Assembly: GCA_025458465.1 (NCBI GenBank)
Contig: JALOSK010000008.1
Location: 1 to 16,850, forward strand
From: Sandarakinorhabdus sp.
GTDB lineage: Bacteria; Pseudomonadota; Alphaproteobacteria; Sphingomonadales; Sphingomonadaceae
DNA: 16,850 bases
Direction of reading: 5' to 3'
Shown here: positions 1-7,110 of the stretch, piece after piece
Position numbering within the stretch: the stretch's first letter is position 1
How the letters are laid out: every line of letters starts with the position of its first letter
Notes under the pieces: model-generated
The model's input: the letters and a program-made list of their open reading frames with translations, nothing else
Databases searched by the model: none
What the model was told of the DNA's origin: nothing
Program-made: the position numbers and the translations under genes

Positions 1-81
1 GATGATCCAAGGGTGCTGGTGTTCGATCCCAGCCTGCGCGGCAAGACCAGCCGCTTCTACTACCGCTTCATCAAGCCGTAG
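1..81 (+). CDS. C-terminal end of an unidentified protein (partial)
   Basis: Frame 1 is open from the first base to a TAG at 79-81 and gives 26 residues, starting DDPRVLVFDPSLRGK and ending YYRFIKP. Almost every third codon position after the first few is G or C, as in the neighbouring genes, so this is the coding frame. The fragment is too short for me to name a family. Its last 11 bases overlap the end of the convergent RidA-family gene, so there is no room for a separate terminator between the two. The start lies outside the window. Confidence 0.6.
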   Translation, partial: DDPRVLVFDPSLRGKTSRFYYRFIKP

Positions 82-475
82 GCAGCATCGCCGTCACCTC
101 GATCTCGACCTTCATCGCCGGGTCGAGCAGATCGGCGAAGATCACCGTGCTGGCCGGCGGATGGGCGCCGAACGCCGCGCGCAGTTGCGGCCAGCAGGGT
201 TCGAAATCGGCGCGGTTGGCCAGATAATAGGTGACGCGCACGACATGGGCGAAATCGGTGCCGGCCTGTTCCAGCGCCCGGCCGATGATGGTGAGCGCGT
301 TGGCGCACTGGCCCTCCACGTCGGCAGGCAGCTCACCCGTGTCGGGGTTGCGGCCCACCGTGCCGGATACGAACACGAACGGCGCCGCCACCACGGCGCG
401 ACAATAGCCAACCTTGGCCTCCCAGGGGGCGCCGGATGAGATGCGGGTGATCACCGTCCGGGCGGTTTCAGTCAC
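71..475 (-). CDS. RidA/YjgF/UK114-family protein (Arg-less subgroup)
   Basis: A 134-residue protein, the usual length for the Rid family of small trimeric enzymes. Classical RidA hydrolyses reactive enamine/imine intermediates released by PLP enzymes. Family marks are the strand FVFVSGTVGRNPDTGEL (about residues 33-49), the helix with NALTIIGRALEQAG, the VVRVTYYLAN strand and the C-terminal VEIEVTAM. The PARS-type motif that carries the substrate-binding arginine (Arg105 in E. coli RidA) reads PPAST here, so that arginine is missing. The protein therefore fits the Rid subgroups without proven imine deaminase activity, and its substrate cannot be stated. I chose the GTG at 475 because it overlaps the stop of the upstream carboxypeptidase gene (GTGACTGA), suggesting coupled translation. 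The open frame extends further upstream, but only through the antisense-like shadow of the carboxypeptidase. Confidence 0.88.
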   Translation of the reverse strand: MTETARTVITRISSGAPWEAKVGYCRAVVAAPFVFVSGTVGRNPDTGELPADVEGQCANALTIIGRALEQAGTDFAHVVRVTYYLANRADFEPCWPQLRAAFGAHPPASTVIFADLLDPAMKVEIEVTAMLPTA

Positions 476-1523
476 GCGGCAGCGCGCGCCGGCCGCCACC
501 GGCCAGGATCGCCGGGCCATTGCCGCCCAGATTGTCGATGGCGCGATCGACACTGAGCGCCGTGACGTTGGTGCGGGTTGGCAGCGCAATGCGACCATCC
601 ACAGCGGCAACATCGGTGGCCAGCGTGTCCATCACCGCATCGGGCAGATCGTCAGGCTCGGCAAAGCGGCTGGCAACGGTGAGGAACTGGCCGCGGCGGC
701 GCTTGTCCAGCACGTCGAAACCGATCGACAGCAGATCCTGCATGTTGCCATCGCGGCCGATCCGGCTGGGCCCGCCCAGCACCACGGCCACCAGCCGCTT
801 GCCAGCGCGGACCGCCGATGCCGCCAGCGTGAAGCCGGCAGCGTTGGTATAACCGGTCTTGATGCCATCAACGCCGGGCATCGTCTTCAAGAGATGGTTG
901 TGGTTCGCCACCGCCTGCCCGCGGTAATCATACTGGGTCTGCGAGAAGAGCGGATAGAAAGACGGAAAATCGCGCAGCATCGCGCGCGAGAGGATGGCGA
1001 TGTCCCGCGCCGTCGTGGCGTGATCGGGGTCCGGCAGGCCCGACGCGTTGCGGAACTGCGTGCCGTTCATGCCCAGCCGCCGTGCGGTGCGGGTCATGCG
1101 CGCGGCAAAGGCGCTTTCCGATCCGGACAGATGTTCGGCCAGGGCAGCGGCGATGTCATTCGCGCTCTTGGTGGCGATCACGCCGAAGGCGTCGCGCACG
1201 CTGATGGTGGCGCCCGGCCTCAGGCCCAGCTTCGACGGCGGCTGGCGGGCAGCATGCGCGGAAATGGTGATGCGATCGTCCAGTTTCAGGCGGCCGGCGG
1301 CAACCTCCTCGAACGCCACATAGAGCGTCATCACCTTGGTGATGGAGGCCGGGAAGCGCGTTTCGTCGGCGCGGCGGGCATACAGCACCTCGCCGGTGTC
1401 GTGATCGATCAGGATCGCGGCATATTTGGGAGCCGTGTAAAGGCTTGCAGCCAAGGACGGTAGCGACAGCAGTGCCGTCGCCATCACAAGAATCCGGGAC
1501 AGTTGCCTGATTGCCAAGGCCAT
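468..1523 (-). CDS. D-alanyl-D-alanine carboxypeptidase, PBP5/DacA-DacF type (peptidase S11)
   Basis: A 351-residue periplasmic serine enzyme that removes the terminal D-Ala from peptidoglycan pentapeptides and so limits cross-linking. A signal peptide covers about residues 1-26 (IRQLSR, a hydrophobic run, then SLPSLAAS). The three active-site motifs of penicillin-binding proteins are in order: SxxK as SITK (60-63), SxN as SAN (120-122) and KTG (222-224). FPASITKVMTLYVAFE and LLKTMPGVDGIKTGYT are typical of family S11. The C-terminal part after about residue 255 is short and ends in a Gly/Arg-rich tail without a clear amphipathic membrane anchor, unlike E. coli PBP5. The ATG at 1523 is preferred over a GTG six codons upstream because GAGGAGGG lies directly before it (1533-1526). 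It is the first gene of a pair with the RidA-family gene. Confidence 0.93.
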   Translation of the reverse strand: MALAIRQLSRILVMATALLSLPSLAASLYTAPKYAAILIDHDTGEVLYARRADETRFPASITKVMTLYVAFEEVAAGRLKLDDRITISAHAARQPPSKLGLRPGATISVRDAFGVIATKSANDIAAALAEHLSGSESAFAARMTRTARRLGMNGTQFRNASGLPDPDHATTARDIAILSRAMLRDFPSFYPLFSQTQYDYRGQAVANHNHLLKTMPGVDGIKTGYTNAAGFTLAASAVRAGKRLVAVVLGGPSRIGRDGNMQDLLSIGFDVLDKRRRGQFLTVASRFAEPDDLPDAVMDTLATDVAAVDGRIALPTRTNVTALSVDRAIDNLGGNGPAILAGGGRRALPRD

Positions 1524-1549
1524 TTCCCTCCTCAACCCCACTGGTTAAC

Positions 1550-1577
1550 AGTAAACCCATTCGGGCCGCGCTGCCAA
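1550..1577 (-). promoter_or_regulatory. Possible sigma70-type promoter for the carboxypeptidase-RidA pair
   Basis: On the minus strand TTGGCA (1577-1572, five of six matches to TTGACA) is followed after 16 bases by TTTACT (1555-1550, four of six to TATAAT). Transcription would start near 1543, about 20 nt before the ATG at 1523 and upstream of its strong ribosome binding site. The placement fits, but the match was found by eye in a 161-bp divergent gap and alphaproteobacterial promoters vary. No equally good site was seen for prfC. Confidence 0.3.
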
Positions 1578-1684
1578 GGGGGCAATTGGCCCCAGCGCCG
1601 CCGCCCGCCGCACTGTTGCCCTTTTCGGCCGCATCTGCCATGCGCCGCCCCCATGGTCTGCCCCTGTCACGATTGCTGCCTGTC

Positions 1685-3265
1685 ATGACCGCGCTTGCTG
1701 CCGAGGTGGCGCGCCGGCGCACCTTTGCCATCATTTCCCACCCCGACGCCGGCAAGACGACGCTGACCGAAAAGCTGCTGCTGCTGGGTGGCGCCATCCA
1801 TGCCGCCGGCGAAGTGCGCGCCCGCGGTGCCAACCGCCGCGCCCGGTCCGACTGGATGAAGATCGAACAGGCGCGCGGCATTTCCGTCACCTCCAGCGTG
1901 ATGACGTTCGAGAAGGACGGCACCGTCTTCAACCTGCTCGACACGCCCGGTCACGAGGATTTTTCGGAAGACACGTATCGCACCCTCACCGCCGTCGACA
2001 GCGCGGTGATGGTGATCGATGCTGCCAAGGGCATCGAGGCGCAGACCCGCAAATTGTTCGAGGTCTGCCGCCTGCGCGACGTGCCGATCATCACCTTCAT
2101 CAACAAGGTGGATCGTGAGGGCAAGGACCCCTTCGAACTGCTCGACGAGATTGCCGACACGCTGGCGCTGGACGTGGCGCCGCTGAACTGGCCGGCCGGC
2201 ATGGGCGGGGAATTCCACGGCCTGTATGATCTGAAGCGCCACCGTTTCCACAAGCCGGACGGCAGCGACAGCCGGCTGGCGGGCGACGTGGAACAGGTGA
2301 CGGGCCTTGATGATCCCCGCATCGATGCGCTTGCCGGGCCGGTGGCGGCGCGGCTGCGCGAACAGGCGGAACTGGCTGAAGGCGGCTATGCCACGCTGGA
2401 TGTGGGACAATATCGGGCCGGCTCGCTCACCCCGGTGATCTTCGGTTCGGCGCTGAAGGATTTTGGCGTGGCCGATCTGATTGCCGCGCTGGCGGCGCTG
2501 GCGCCCAGTCCGCGGCCGCAACCGGCGTTGCCGGCGGCGGTTGCGCCCGACGGCGGGCAGGTTTCGGGCTTCGTGTTCAAGGTGCAGGCCAACATGAACC
2601 CGCAGCACCGCGACCGCATCGCCTTCCTGCGGCTGGCATCCGGGCGGTTCCGCCGCGGCATGAAGCTGAAGCAGATGGCGACCGGCAAGCAGATTGCCAT
2701 CAACAGCCCGATCTTCTTCTTCGCGCAGGACCGCGAGATCGCCGAGGAGGCGTTTGCCGGTGACATCATCGGCATTCCCAACCACGGCGTGCTGCGGGTT
2801 GGCGATTCACTGGTGGAGAAGGAGGATGTCAGCTTCACCGGCATTCCCAACTTTGCCCCGGAAATCCTGCGGCGCGTGAAGCTGGATGATCCCACCAAGT
2901 CCAAGCAGCTGAAAACGGCGCTGACCGACATGGCCGAAGAGGGCGTGACCCAGCTGTTCAAACCGGCCATCGGCAGCCAGTGGATCGTTGGCGTGGTGGG
3001 CCAGCTGCAGCTGGAAGTGCTGATCAGCCGGCTGGAAGCGGAATATCGCGTCGCCGCCAGTTTCGAGCCCAGCCCCTATGAAACGGCGCGCTGGATCAGC
3101 GGCGCACCGGCCGATCTGAAGGCCTTCACGGACGAATATCGCGCCGCAATGGCGGAAGATCGCGACGGCGCCCCGGTGTTCATGGCGCGTGACAACTGGG
3201 ATCTGAATTTTGTCATGGGCCGCTTTCCAGCCATCCGCTTTTCCGCCACGCGGGAACGCGCCTGA
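1685..3265 (+). CDS. prfC: Peptide chain release factor 3
   Basis: A 526-residue translational GTPase, close to the 529 residues of E. coli RF3. It recycles class I release factors from the ribosome after peptide release. The G-domain motifs are present: G1 as HPDAGKTT (19-26), the switch I segment around RGISVTSSVM (64-73), G3 as DTPGH (86-90) and G4 as NKVD (140-143). SEDTYRTLTAVD (94-105) and TGIPNFAPEILRR further on are characteristic of RF3 rather than EF-G. The ATG at 1685 aligns with the start of known RF3 (MTALAAEVARRRTFAIISHP). The frame is open further upstream to 1511 and includes an ATG at 1640, but that extension does not resemble RF3. No clear Shine-Dalgarno sequence precedes 1685. 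Its stop overlaps the start of the next gene by one base (TGATG). Confidence 0.97.
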   Translation: MTALAAEVARRRTFAIISHPDAGKTTLTEKLLLLGGAIHAAGEVRARGANRRARSDWMKIEQARGISVTSSVMTFEKDGTVFNLLDTPGHEDFSEDTYRTLTAVDSAVMVIDAAKGIEAQTRKLFEVCRLRDVPIITFINKVDREGKDPFELLDEIADTLALDVAPLNWPAGMGGEFHGLYDLKRHRFHKPDGSDSRLAGDVEQVTGLDDPRIDALAGPVAARLREQAELAEGGYATLDVGQYRAGSLTPVIFGSALKDFGVADLIAALAALAPSPRPQPALPAAVAPDGGQVSGFVFKVQANMNPQHRDRIAFLRLASGRFRRGMKLKQMATGKQIAINSPIFFFAQDREIAEEAFAGDIIGIPNHGVLRVGDSLVEKEDVSFTGIPNFAPEILRRVKLDDPTKSKQLKTALTDMAEEGVTQLFKPAIGSQWIVGVVGQLQLEVLISRLEAEYRVAASFEPSPYETARWISGAPADLKAFTDEYRAAMAEDRDGAPVFMARDNWDLNFVMGRFPAIRFSATRERA

Positions 3266-5217
3266 TGGATCGGCTGGCGGCGATCTGGGTGCGCTTGCGC
3301 CAGTCGCCGCGGCGCTGGTGGTATGTGGCGGGCGGCGCGGCCGGCCTGTTCGCCCTGCTGCTGGCCTGGCTGGTCGCCACCGCGCCGCTTGATCGCGCGT
3401 TGCAGCCGGCAGAACAGCCCAGCCTGATCCTTACCGACATCACCGGCAAGCCGATCGCCCGGCGCGGGGATTACAAGGATGAACCGGTCACCATCGCCGA
3501 ACTGCCGGCGCATGTGCCCGCCGCCTTCATTTCCATCGAGGACCGGCGTTTCCGCGACCACATCGGCATCGATCCCATCGGCATCTTCCGGGCGCTGGTG
3601 ACCAATGTGGAGGCCGGCGGCGTGCGCCAGGGCGGTTCCACCATCACCCAGCAGCTGGCCAAGACGAGCTTCCTGTCGTCGGAACGCAGCCTGAAGCGCA
3701 AGCTGCAGGAGGTGATCATCGCGCTCTATCTCGAAGCGCGGCTGTCGAAGGACGAGATCCTGCAGAACTATCTGTCGTCGGTCTATTTCGGCGATGGCGC
3801 CTATGGCATCCGGGCGGCGGCGCGCACCTATTTCGACAAGGCGCCGGCCCAGTTGTCGCTGGGCGAGGCGGCGATGCTGGCCGGTCTGGTGCAGGCGCCA
3901 TCGCGTCTGGCACCATCACGCCATCTCGATCGTGCCCGCGAGCGGGCCGGGCAGGTGCTGGCCGCCATGGTCGATACCGGCGCCATCACCGCGGCGCAGG
4001 CCAGGGCAGCAACGCCGGCCCGTTATCGCCCCGGCCGCAAGCCACTGCCCACCGGCAGCTATTTCGCGGACTGGGTGCTGCGTGAGGCCCGCGATGCGAT
4101 CGAGGCCGACTATGGCGAGACGGTGGTGCGCACCACGCTGGATCCGAAGCTGCAGAAGATTGCCGAAAGCATCGTGAAGGATGGTCTGGCCCGCAGCCGC
4201 GGCCTGGACGTATCGCAGGCGGCGCTGGTGGCGATGCGCATGGATGGCCGTGTCGTGGCGATGGTGGGCGGCGCCGATTATGCGGCGAGCAGCTTCAACC
4301 GGGCAACGCAGGCCCAGCGCCAGCCGGGCTCCTCGTTCAAGCTGTTCGTCTATCTGGCGGCGCTGGAATCCGGCCTGACGCCAGCGGACACGATTGTCGA
4401 TGAACCCATCACCATCGGCGATTATGCGCCGGAAAATGATGATCGGCGCTTCCGCGGCCGCATCAGCCTGGCCACGGCCTTTGCCGCGTCATCGAATGTG
4501 GTGGCGGTGAAGCTGGCGCAGCAGGTGGGCATCCCCGCCGTGGCCGCGCAGGTGAAGAAGCTGGGCATCGAAGGCGGGGTGAGCATCTATCCGGCAATGG
4601 CGCTGGGCACGACGCCGATCCCGCTGATCGACATGACGCGCGCCTTCGCCGCCGTCGCCGCCGGGCGCTATCCGATCAAGGCCACCGGCCTGTGGCGGGA
4701 TGAAAAATGGCCTGACAAGGTGACCCCGCCGGCCGAAACGAAAGACAGTTGGCCGGTGCGCGCCAACATGCTGCAGCTGATGTCGTCGGTGGTGCGCAAC
4801 GGCACCGGCAATGCCGCGCGCCTGCCCATCCCGGCCTGGGGCAAGACCGGCACCACCCAGAACCACCGTGATGCGCTGTTCATCGGCTTTGCCGGCGATC
4901 TGGTTGTGGGCGTGTGGGTGGGCAATGACGACAACAGCCCGATGGCGGCCAGCGTGGTGGGCGGCAGCCTGCCGGCCCGCCTGTGGAAAGGCTTCATGAG
5001 CCGCGCCCTGGAAGCGGAAGGCAAGCTGGCGCGGGCACCGGAAATTGCGCCCGTGGTGATCGACACCGATGCCATCGCCGCCGAACTGGAAACGATGGAG
5101 CTGAACCTGGAAGGCCAGGCGGGCAGCCCGCCGGCGGTGATCGACATCCCGGCCGAACCCCCGCCGCAGACCAGCGCACCGCCGCAGCCGGAAGCCCCTG
5201 ACGCTCAGTCCTTGTAG
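3265..5217 (+). CDS. Bifunctional class A penicillin-binding protein (transglycosylase/transpeptidase)
   Basis: A 650-residue inner-membrane enzyme that polymerises glycan strands from lipid II and cross-links the peptides. One membrane anchor lies at about residues 21-40. The GT51 domain (about 80-235) has EDRRF (92-96) with the catalytic Glu92, GGSTITQQLAK (123-133), RKLQEVIIALYLE and LSLGEAAMLAGLVQAPS. The transpeptidase domain follows with SxxK as SSFK (356-359), SxN as SSN (409-411) and KTG (527-529). There is no room for the extra OB-like domain of E. coli PBP1a, which explains the shorter length. The C-terminus is a proline- and alanine-rich tail (about 620-650). It is coupled to prfC by a one-base overlap. 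Its last 13 bases overlap the convergent acyl-CoA synthetase gene. I cannot say whether it corresponds to PBP1A or another class A paralogue. Confidence 0.95.
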   Translation: MDRLAAIWVRLRQSPRRWWYVAGGAAGLFALLLAWLVATAPLDRALQPAEQPSLILTDITGKPIARRGDYKDEPVTIAELPAHVPAAFISIEDRRFRDHIGIDPIGIFRALVTNVEAGGVRQGGSTITQQLAKTSFLSSERSLKRKLQEVIIALYLEARLSKDEILQNYLSSVYFGDGAYGIRAAARTYFDKAPAQLSLGEAAMLAGLVQAPSRLAPSRHLDRARERAGQVLAAMVDTGAITAAQARAATPARYRPGRKPLPTGSYFADWVLREARDAIEADYGETVVRTTLDPKLQKIAESIVKDGLARSRGLDVSQAALVAMRMDGRVVAMVGGADYAASSFNRATQAQRQPGSSFKLFVYLAALESGLTPADTIVDEPITIGDYAPENDDRRFRGRISLATAFAASSNVVAVKLAQQVGIPAVAAQVKKLGIEGGVSIYPAMALGTTPIPLIDMTRAFAAVAAGRYPIKATGLWRDEKWPDKVTPPAETKDSWPVRANMLQLMSSVVRNGTGNAARLPIPAWGKTGTTQNHRDALFIGFAGDLVVGVWVGNDDNSPMAASVVGGSLPARLWKGFMSRALEAEGKLARAPEIAPVVIDTDAIAAELETMELNLEGQAGSPPAVIDIPAEPPPQTSAPPQPEAPDAQSL

Positions 5218-7052
5218 AGCCTGTCCAGCCGCTCGCCATAGACCTGCTTCAGCACATGGCGGCGGATCTTCAGTGATGGCGTCAATTGCTGGTTGTCGGT
5301 GCTGAAGGGTTCATCGGCGATGATCACCCGGCGCACCTTCTCGATCACGTTGGCGCGCGCGTTCACCCGGTCCACCGCGGCCTGGATGGCGCGCACGAAT
5401 TCGGGTTCGTGTTGCAGCTTGTGCAGATCGGCCGGCAGTCCCTTGTCGCGGGCGAAGCCCAGCGCCCATTCGGCTTCCGGCACCACCACGCCCACCAGAT
5501 AGGGCCGGCGATCGCCATAGACCATTGCCTGGGCAATCTCGTCCTGCAGGGTCAGCATGCCCTCGACACGCTGGGGAGCCACGTTGTCCCCCTTGTCGTT
5601 GACGATGATGTCCTTCTTGCGGTCGGTGATGACCAGGTGGCCATCCTTGTCGAGATGGCCGATGTCGCCGGTATAGAGCCAGCCATCCTTCAGGGCCTTG
5701 TGGCTTTCGGCATCGTTCATCCAGTAACCGTCCATCACCAGCTCGCCGCGCACCAGGATCTCGCCATCGGGCGCGATCTTCACCTCGACCCCGCCCAGCG
5801 GCGGGCCGACCGTGTGCATCTTCAGGACAGCGCGCGGGCGGTTGCAGCTGATCACCGGGCCGGCTTCCGTCTGGCCATAGCCTTGCAGGATGGGAATGCC
5901 GATGGCGGTGAAGAAGATGCCGACTTCCGGATTGAGCGGCGCGCCGCCGGCCACCATCGCCCGCAGGCGGCCACCGAACTTGGCACGGATGGATTTCCTG
6001 ATCGTGCGCTCCAGCGCCTGATCGATCAGCTTCTCGGCAAGGCTCAGGCTTTCGCCCTTGGCTTCCTTGCGGGCGATCGACAGCGCCTGGTTCAACAGCG
6101 TGATGGCCAGCCCGCCCTGCTTCTCGATCTGCTTGGCGATGCGCATGCGCAGCACTTCGAACAGGCGCGGCACCACCACCATGAACGTGGGGCGCACTTC
6201 CTCGATGTTGCTGGCCAGCTTTTCCAGCCCTTCCGCATAGGCAATCTGCCCGCCCATGCCGATCGGCATGTACTGGCCCGCCGTGTGTTCATAGGCGTGG
6301 GACAGCGGCAGGAACGACAGGAACAACTCGCCCGGCACGTCGCCGGGGAAGAAATCCTGTTCGATCACCGCGATGGCGCCGGCGATGTTGCGCATGATCG
6401 CACCATGGTGCTGCCGCACGCCGCGCGGGGCGCCACCGGTGCCGCTGGTGTAGATCAGGCAGGCCAGATCCTCGCGCTTCATGGTGGCGCGGGCGCGCAC
6501 GGCGGCGCGGTCCTCGTCCAGCATCGGCGCGCGGGCGCCGATCAGCCGGGCCCAGTCATGGATGGCCAGCCCCTGCACGTCGGCCAGCGGCTCCATGGTG
6601 ATGACGGTGCGACAGGCTTCGGTGCCCAGCGCGGCGGGCAGCAGGTTCTTCGCCAGCTTCGGCCCCGAAACGATCACCGCCTTGGCGCCGCTGTTGGTCA
6701 GGATGTGCCGGTGATCGGCTTCGGTGTTGGTGGTGTAGGCCGGCACGCTGATGCCGCCGGCAGCCATGATGGCCAGATCGGCAAGGCACCATTCGGAGCG
6801 GTTTTCCGAAACCAGCACCACCCGGTCCCCCTTGCCGATGCCGATGCCGATGAGGGCGGCGGACAGGCTGGCCACGATGTCGCGCGCCTCGCCCCAGCTG
6901 ATCGTCTGCCACTGGCCGCCCTGCTTGGACAGCAGCATCGGCGCCGCCGGCTGTTCGGCGGCACGGTCCAGGAACAGCGCCACCAGATTGGGCGCGGCAT
7001 CGATGCGCGCGGCAATCGCGGCGGGCCGCAGCGGCGGCAGTTTCGGCAGCAT
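5205..7052 (-). CDS. Long-chain acyl-CoA synthetase (AMP-binding, FadD/FAA1-like)
   Basis: A 615-residue member of the ANL adenylating superfamily, expected to activate fatty acids to acyl-AMP and then acyl-CoA. Visible motifs are the P-loop YTSGTGGAPRGV (201-212), FLPLSHAYEH (247-256), VAGGAPLN (367-374), QGYGQTEAGP (390-399), GWLYTGDIG (457-465), DRKKD (477-481) and the C-terminal TPSLKIRR (591-598), whose Lys595 fits the catalytic lysine. The arrangement matches the approximately 600-residue FAA1/FadD15-like long-chain type rather than the shorter E. coli FadD. The P-loop departs from the usual TSGTTGxPKG, with Gly for Thr and Arg for Lys. The ATG at 7052 was chosen because GGGAGAGG precedes it; the open frame extends to 7154 into the preceding gene. 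No other genes of beta-oxidation are nearby, so the physiological substrate is unknown. Confidence 0.93.
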   Translation of the reverse strand: MLPKLPPLRPAAIAARIDAAPNLVALFLDRAAEQPAAPMLLSKQGGQWQTISWGEARDIVASLSAALIGIGIGKGDRVVLVSENRSEWCLADLAIMAAGGISVPAYTTNTEADHRHILTNSGAKAVIVSGPKLAKNLLPAALGTEACRTVITMEPLADVQGLAIHDWARLIGARAPMLDEDRAAVRARATMKREDLACLIYTSGTGGAPRGVRQHHGAIMRNIAGAIAVIEQDFFPGDVPGELFLSFLPLSHAYEHTAGQYMPIGMGGQIAYAEGLEKLASNIEEVRPTFMVVVPRLFEVLRMRIAKQIEKQGGLAITLLNQALSIARKEAKGESLSLAEKLIDQALERTIRKSIRAKFGGRLRAMVAGGAPLNPEVGIFFTAIGIPILQGYGQTEAGPVISCNRPRAVLKMHTVGPPLGGVEVKIAPDGEILVRGELVMDGYWMNDAESHKALKDGWLYTGDIGHLDKDGHLVITDRKKDIIVNDKGDNVAPQRVEGMLTLQDEIAQAMVYGDRRPYLVGVVVPEAEWALGFARDKGLPADLHKLQHEPEFVRAIQAAVDRVNARANVIEKVRRVIIADEPFSTDNQQLTPSLKIRRHVLKQVYGERLDRLYKD

Positions 7053-7079
7053 GGTCCTCTCCCAGCCTCGTCTTGGGCG

Positions 7080-7100
7080 GGGGCGCGTTCGTCGCGCCCC
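7080..7100 (-). terminator. GC-rich hairpin after the gamma-glutamyltransferase gene
   Basis: GGGGCGCG (7080-7087) and CGCGCCCC (7093-7100) form a perfect 8-bp stem with a 5-nt loop. It begins 10 bp after the gamma-glutamyltransferase stop on the minus strand and lies in the 58-bp gap before the acyl-CoA synthetase. No U-run follows on the minus strand, so a classical intrinsic terminator is doubtful. It could attenuate read-through or protect the 3' end of the upstream message. Confidence 0.35.
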
Positions 7101-7110
7101 TCGTTGTCGT

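Noticed and set aside
1579..1593. GGGGC-AATTG-GCCCC hairpin in the gap between the carboxypeptidase and prfC genes
   Set aside because: The stem is only 5 bp and is not placed like a terminator; it could be part of an operator but nothing supports that.
1511..1684. Upstream extension of prfC by 58 residues
   Set aside because: RF3 proteins begin at the position of the ATG at 1685; the extension is Pro/Ala-rich and overlaps the ribosome binding site of the divergent gene.
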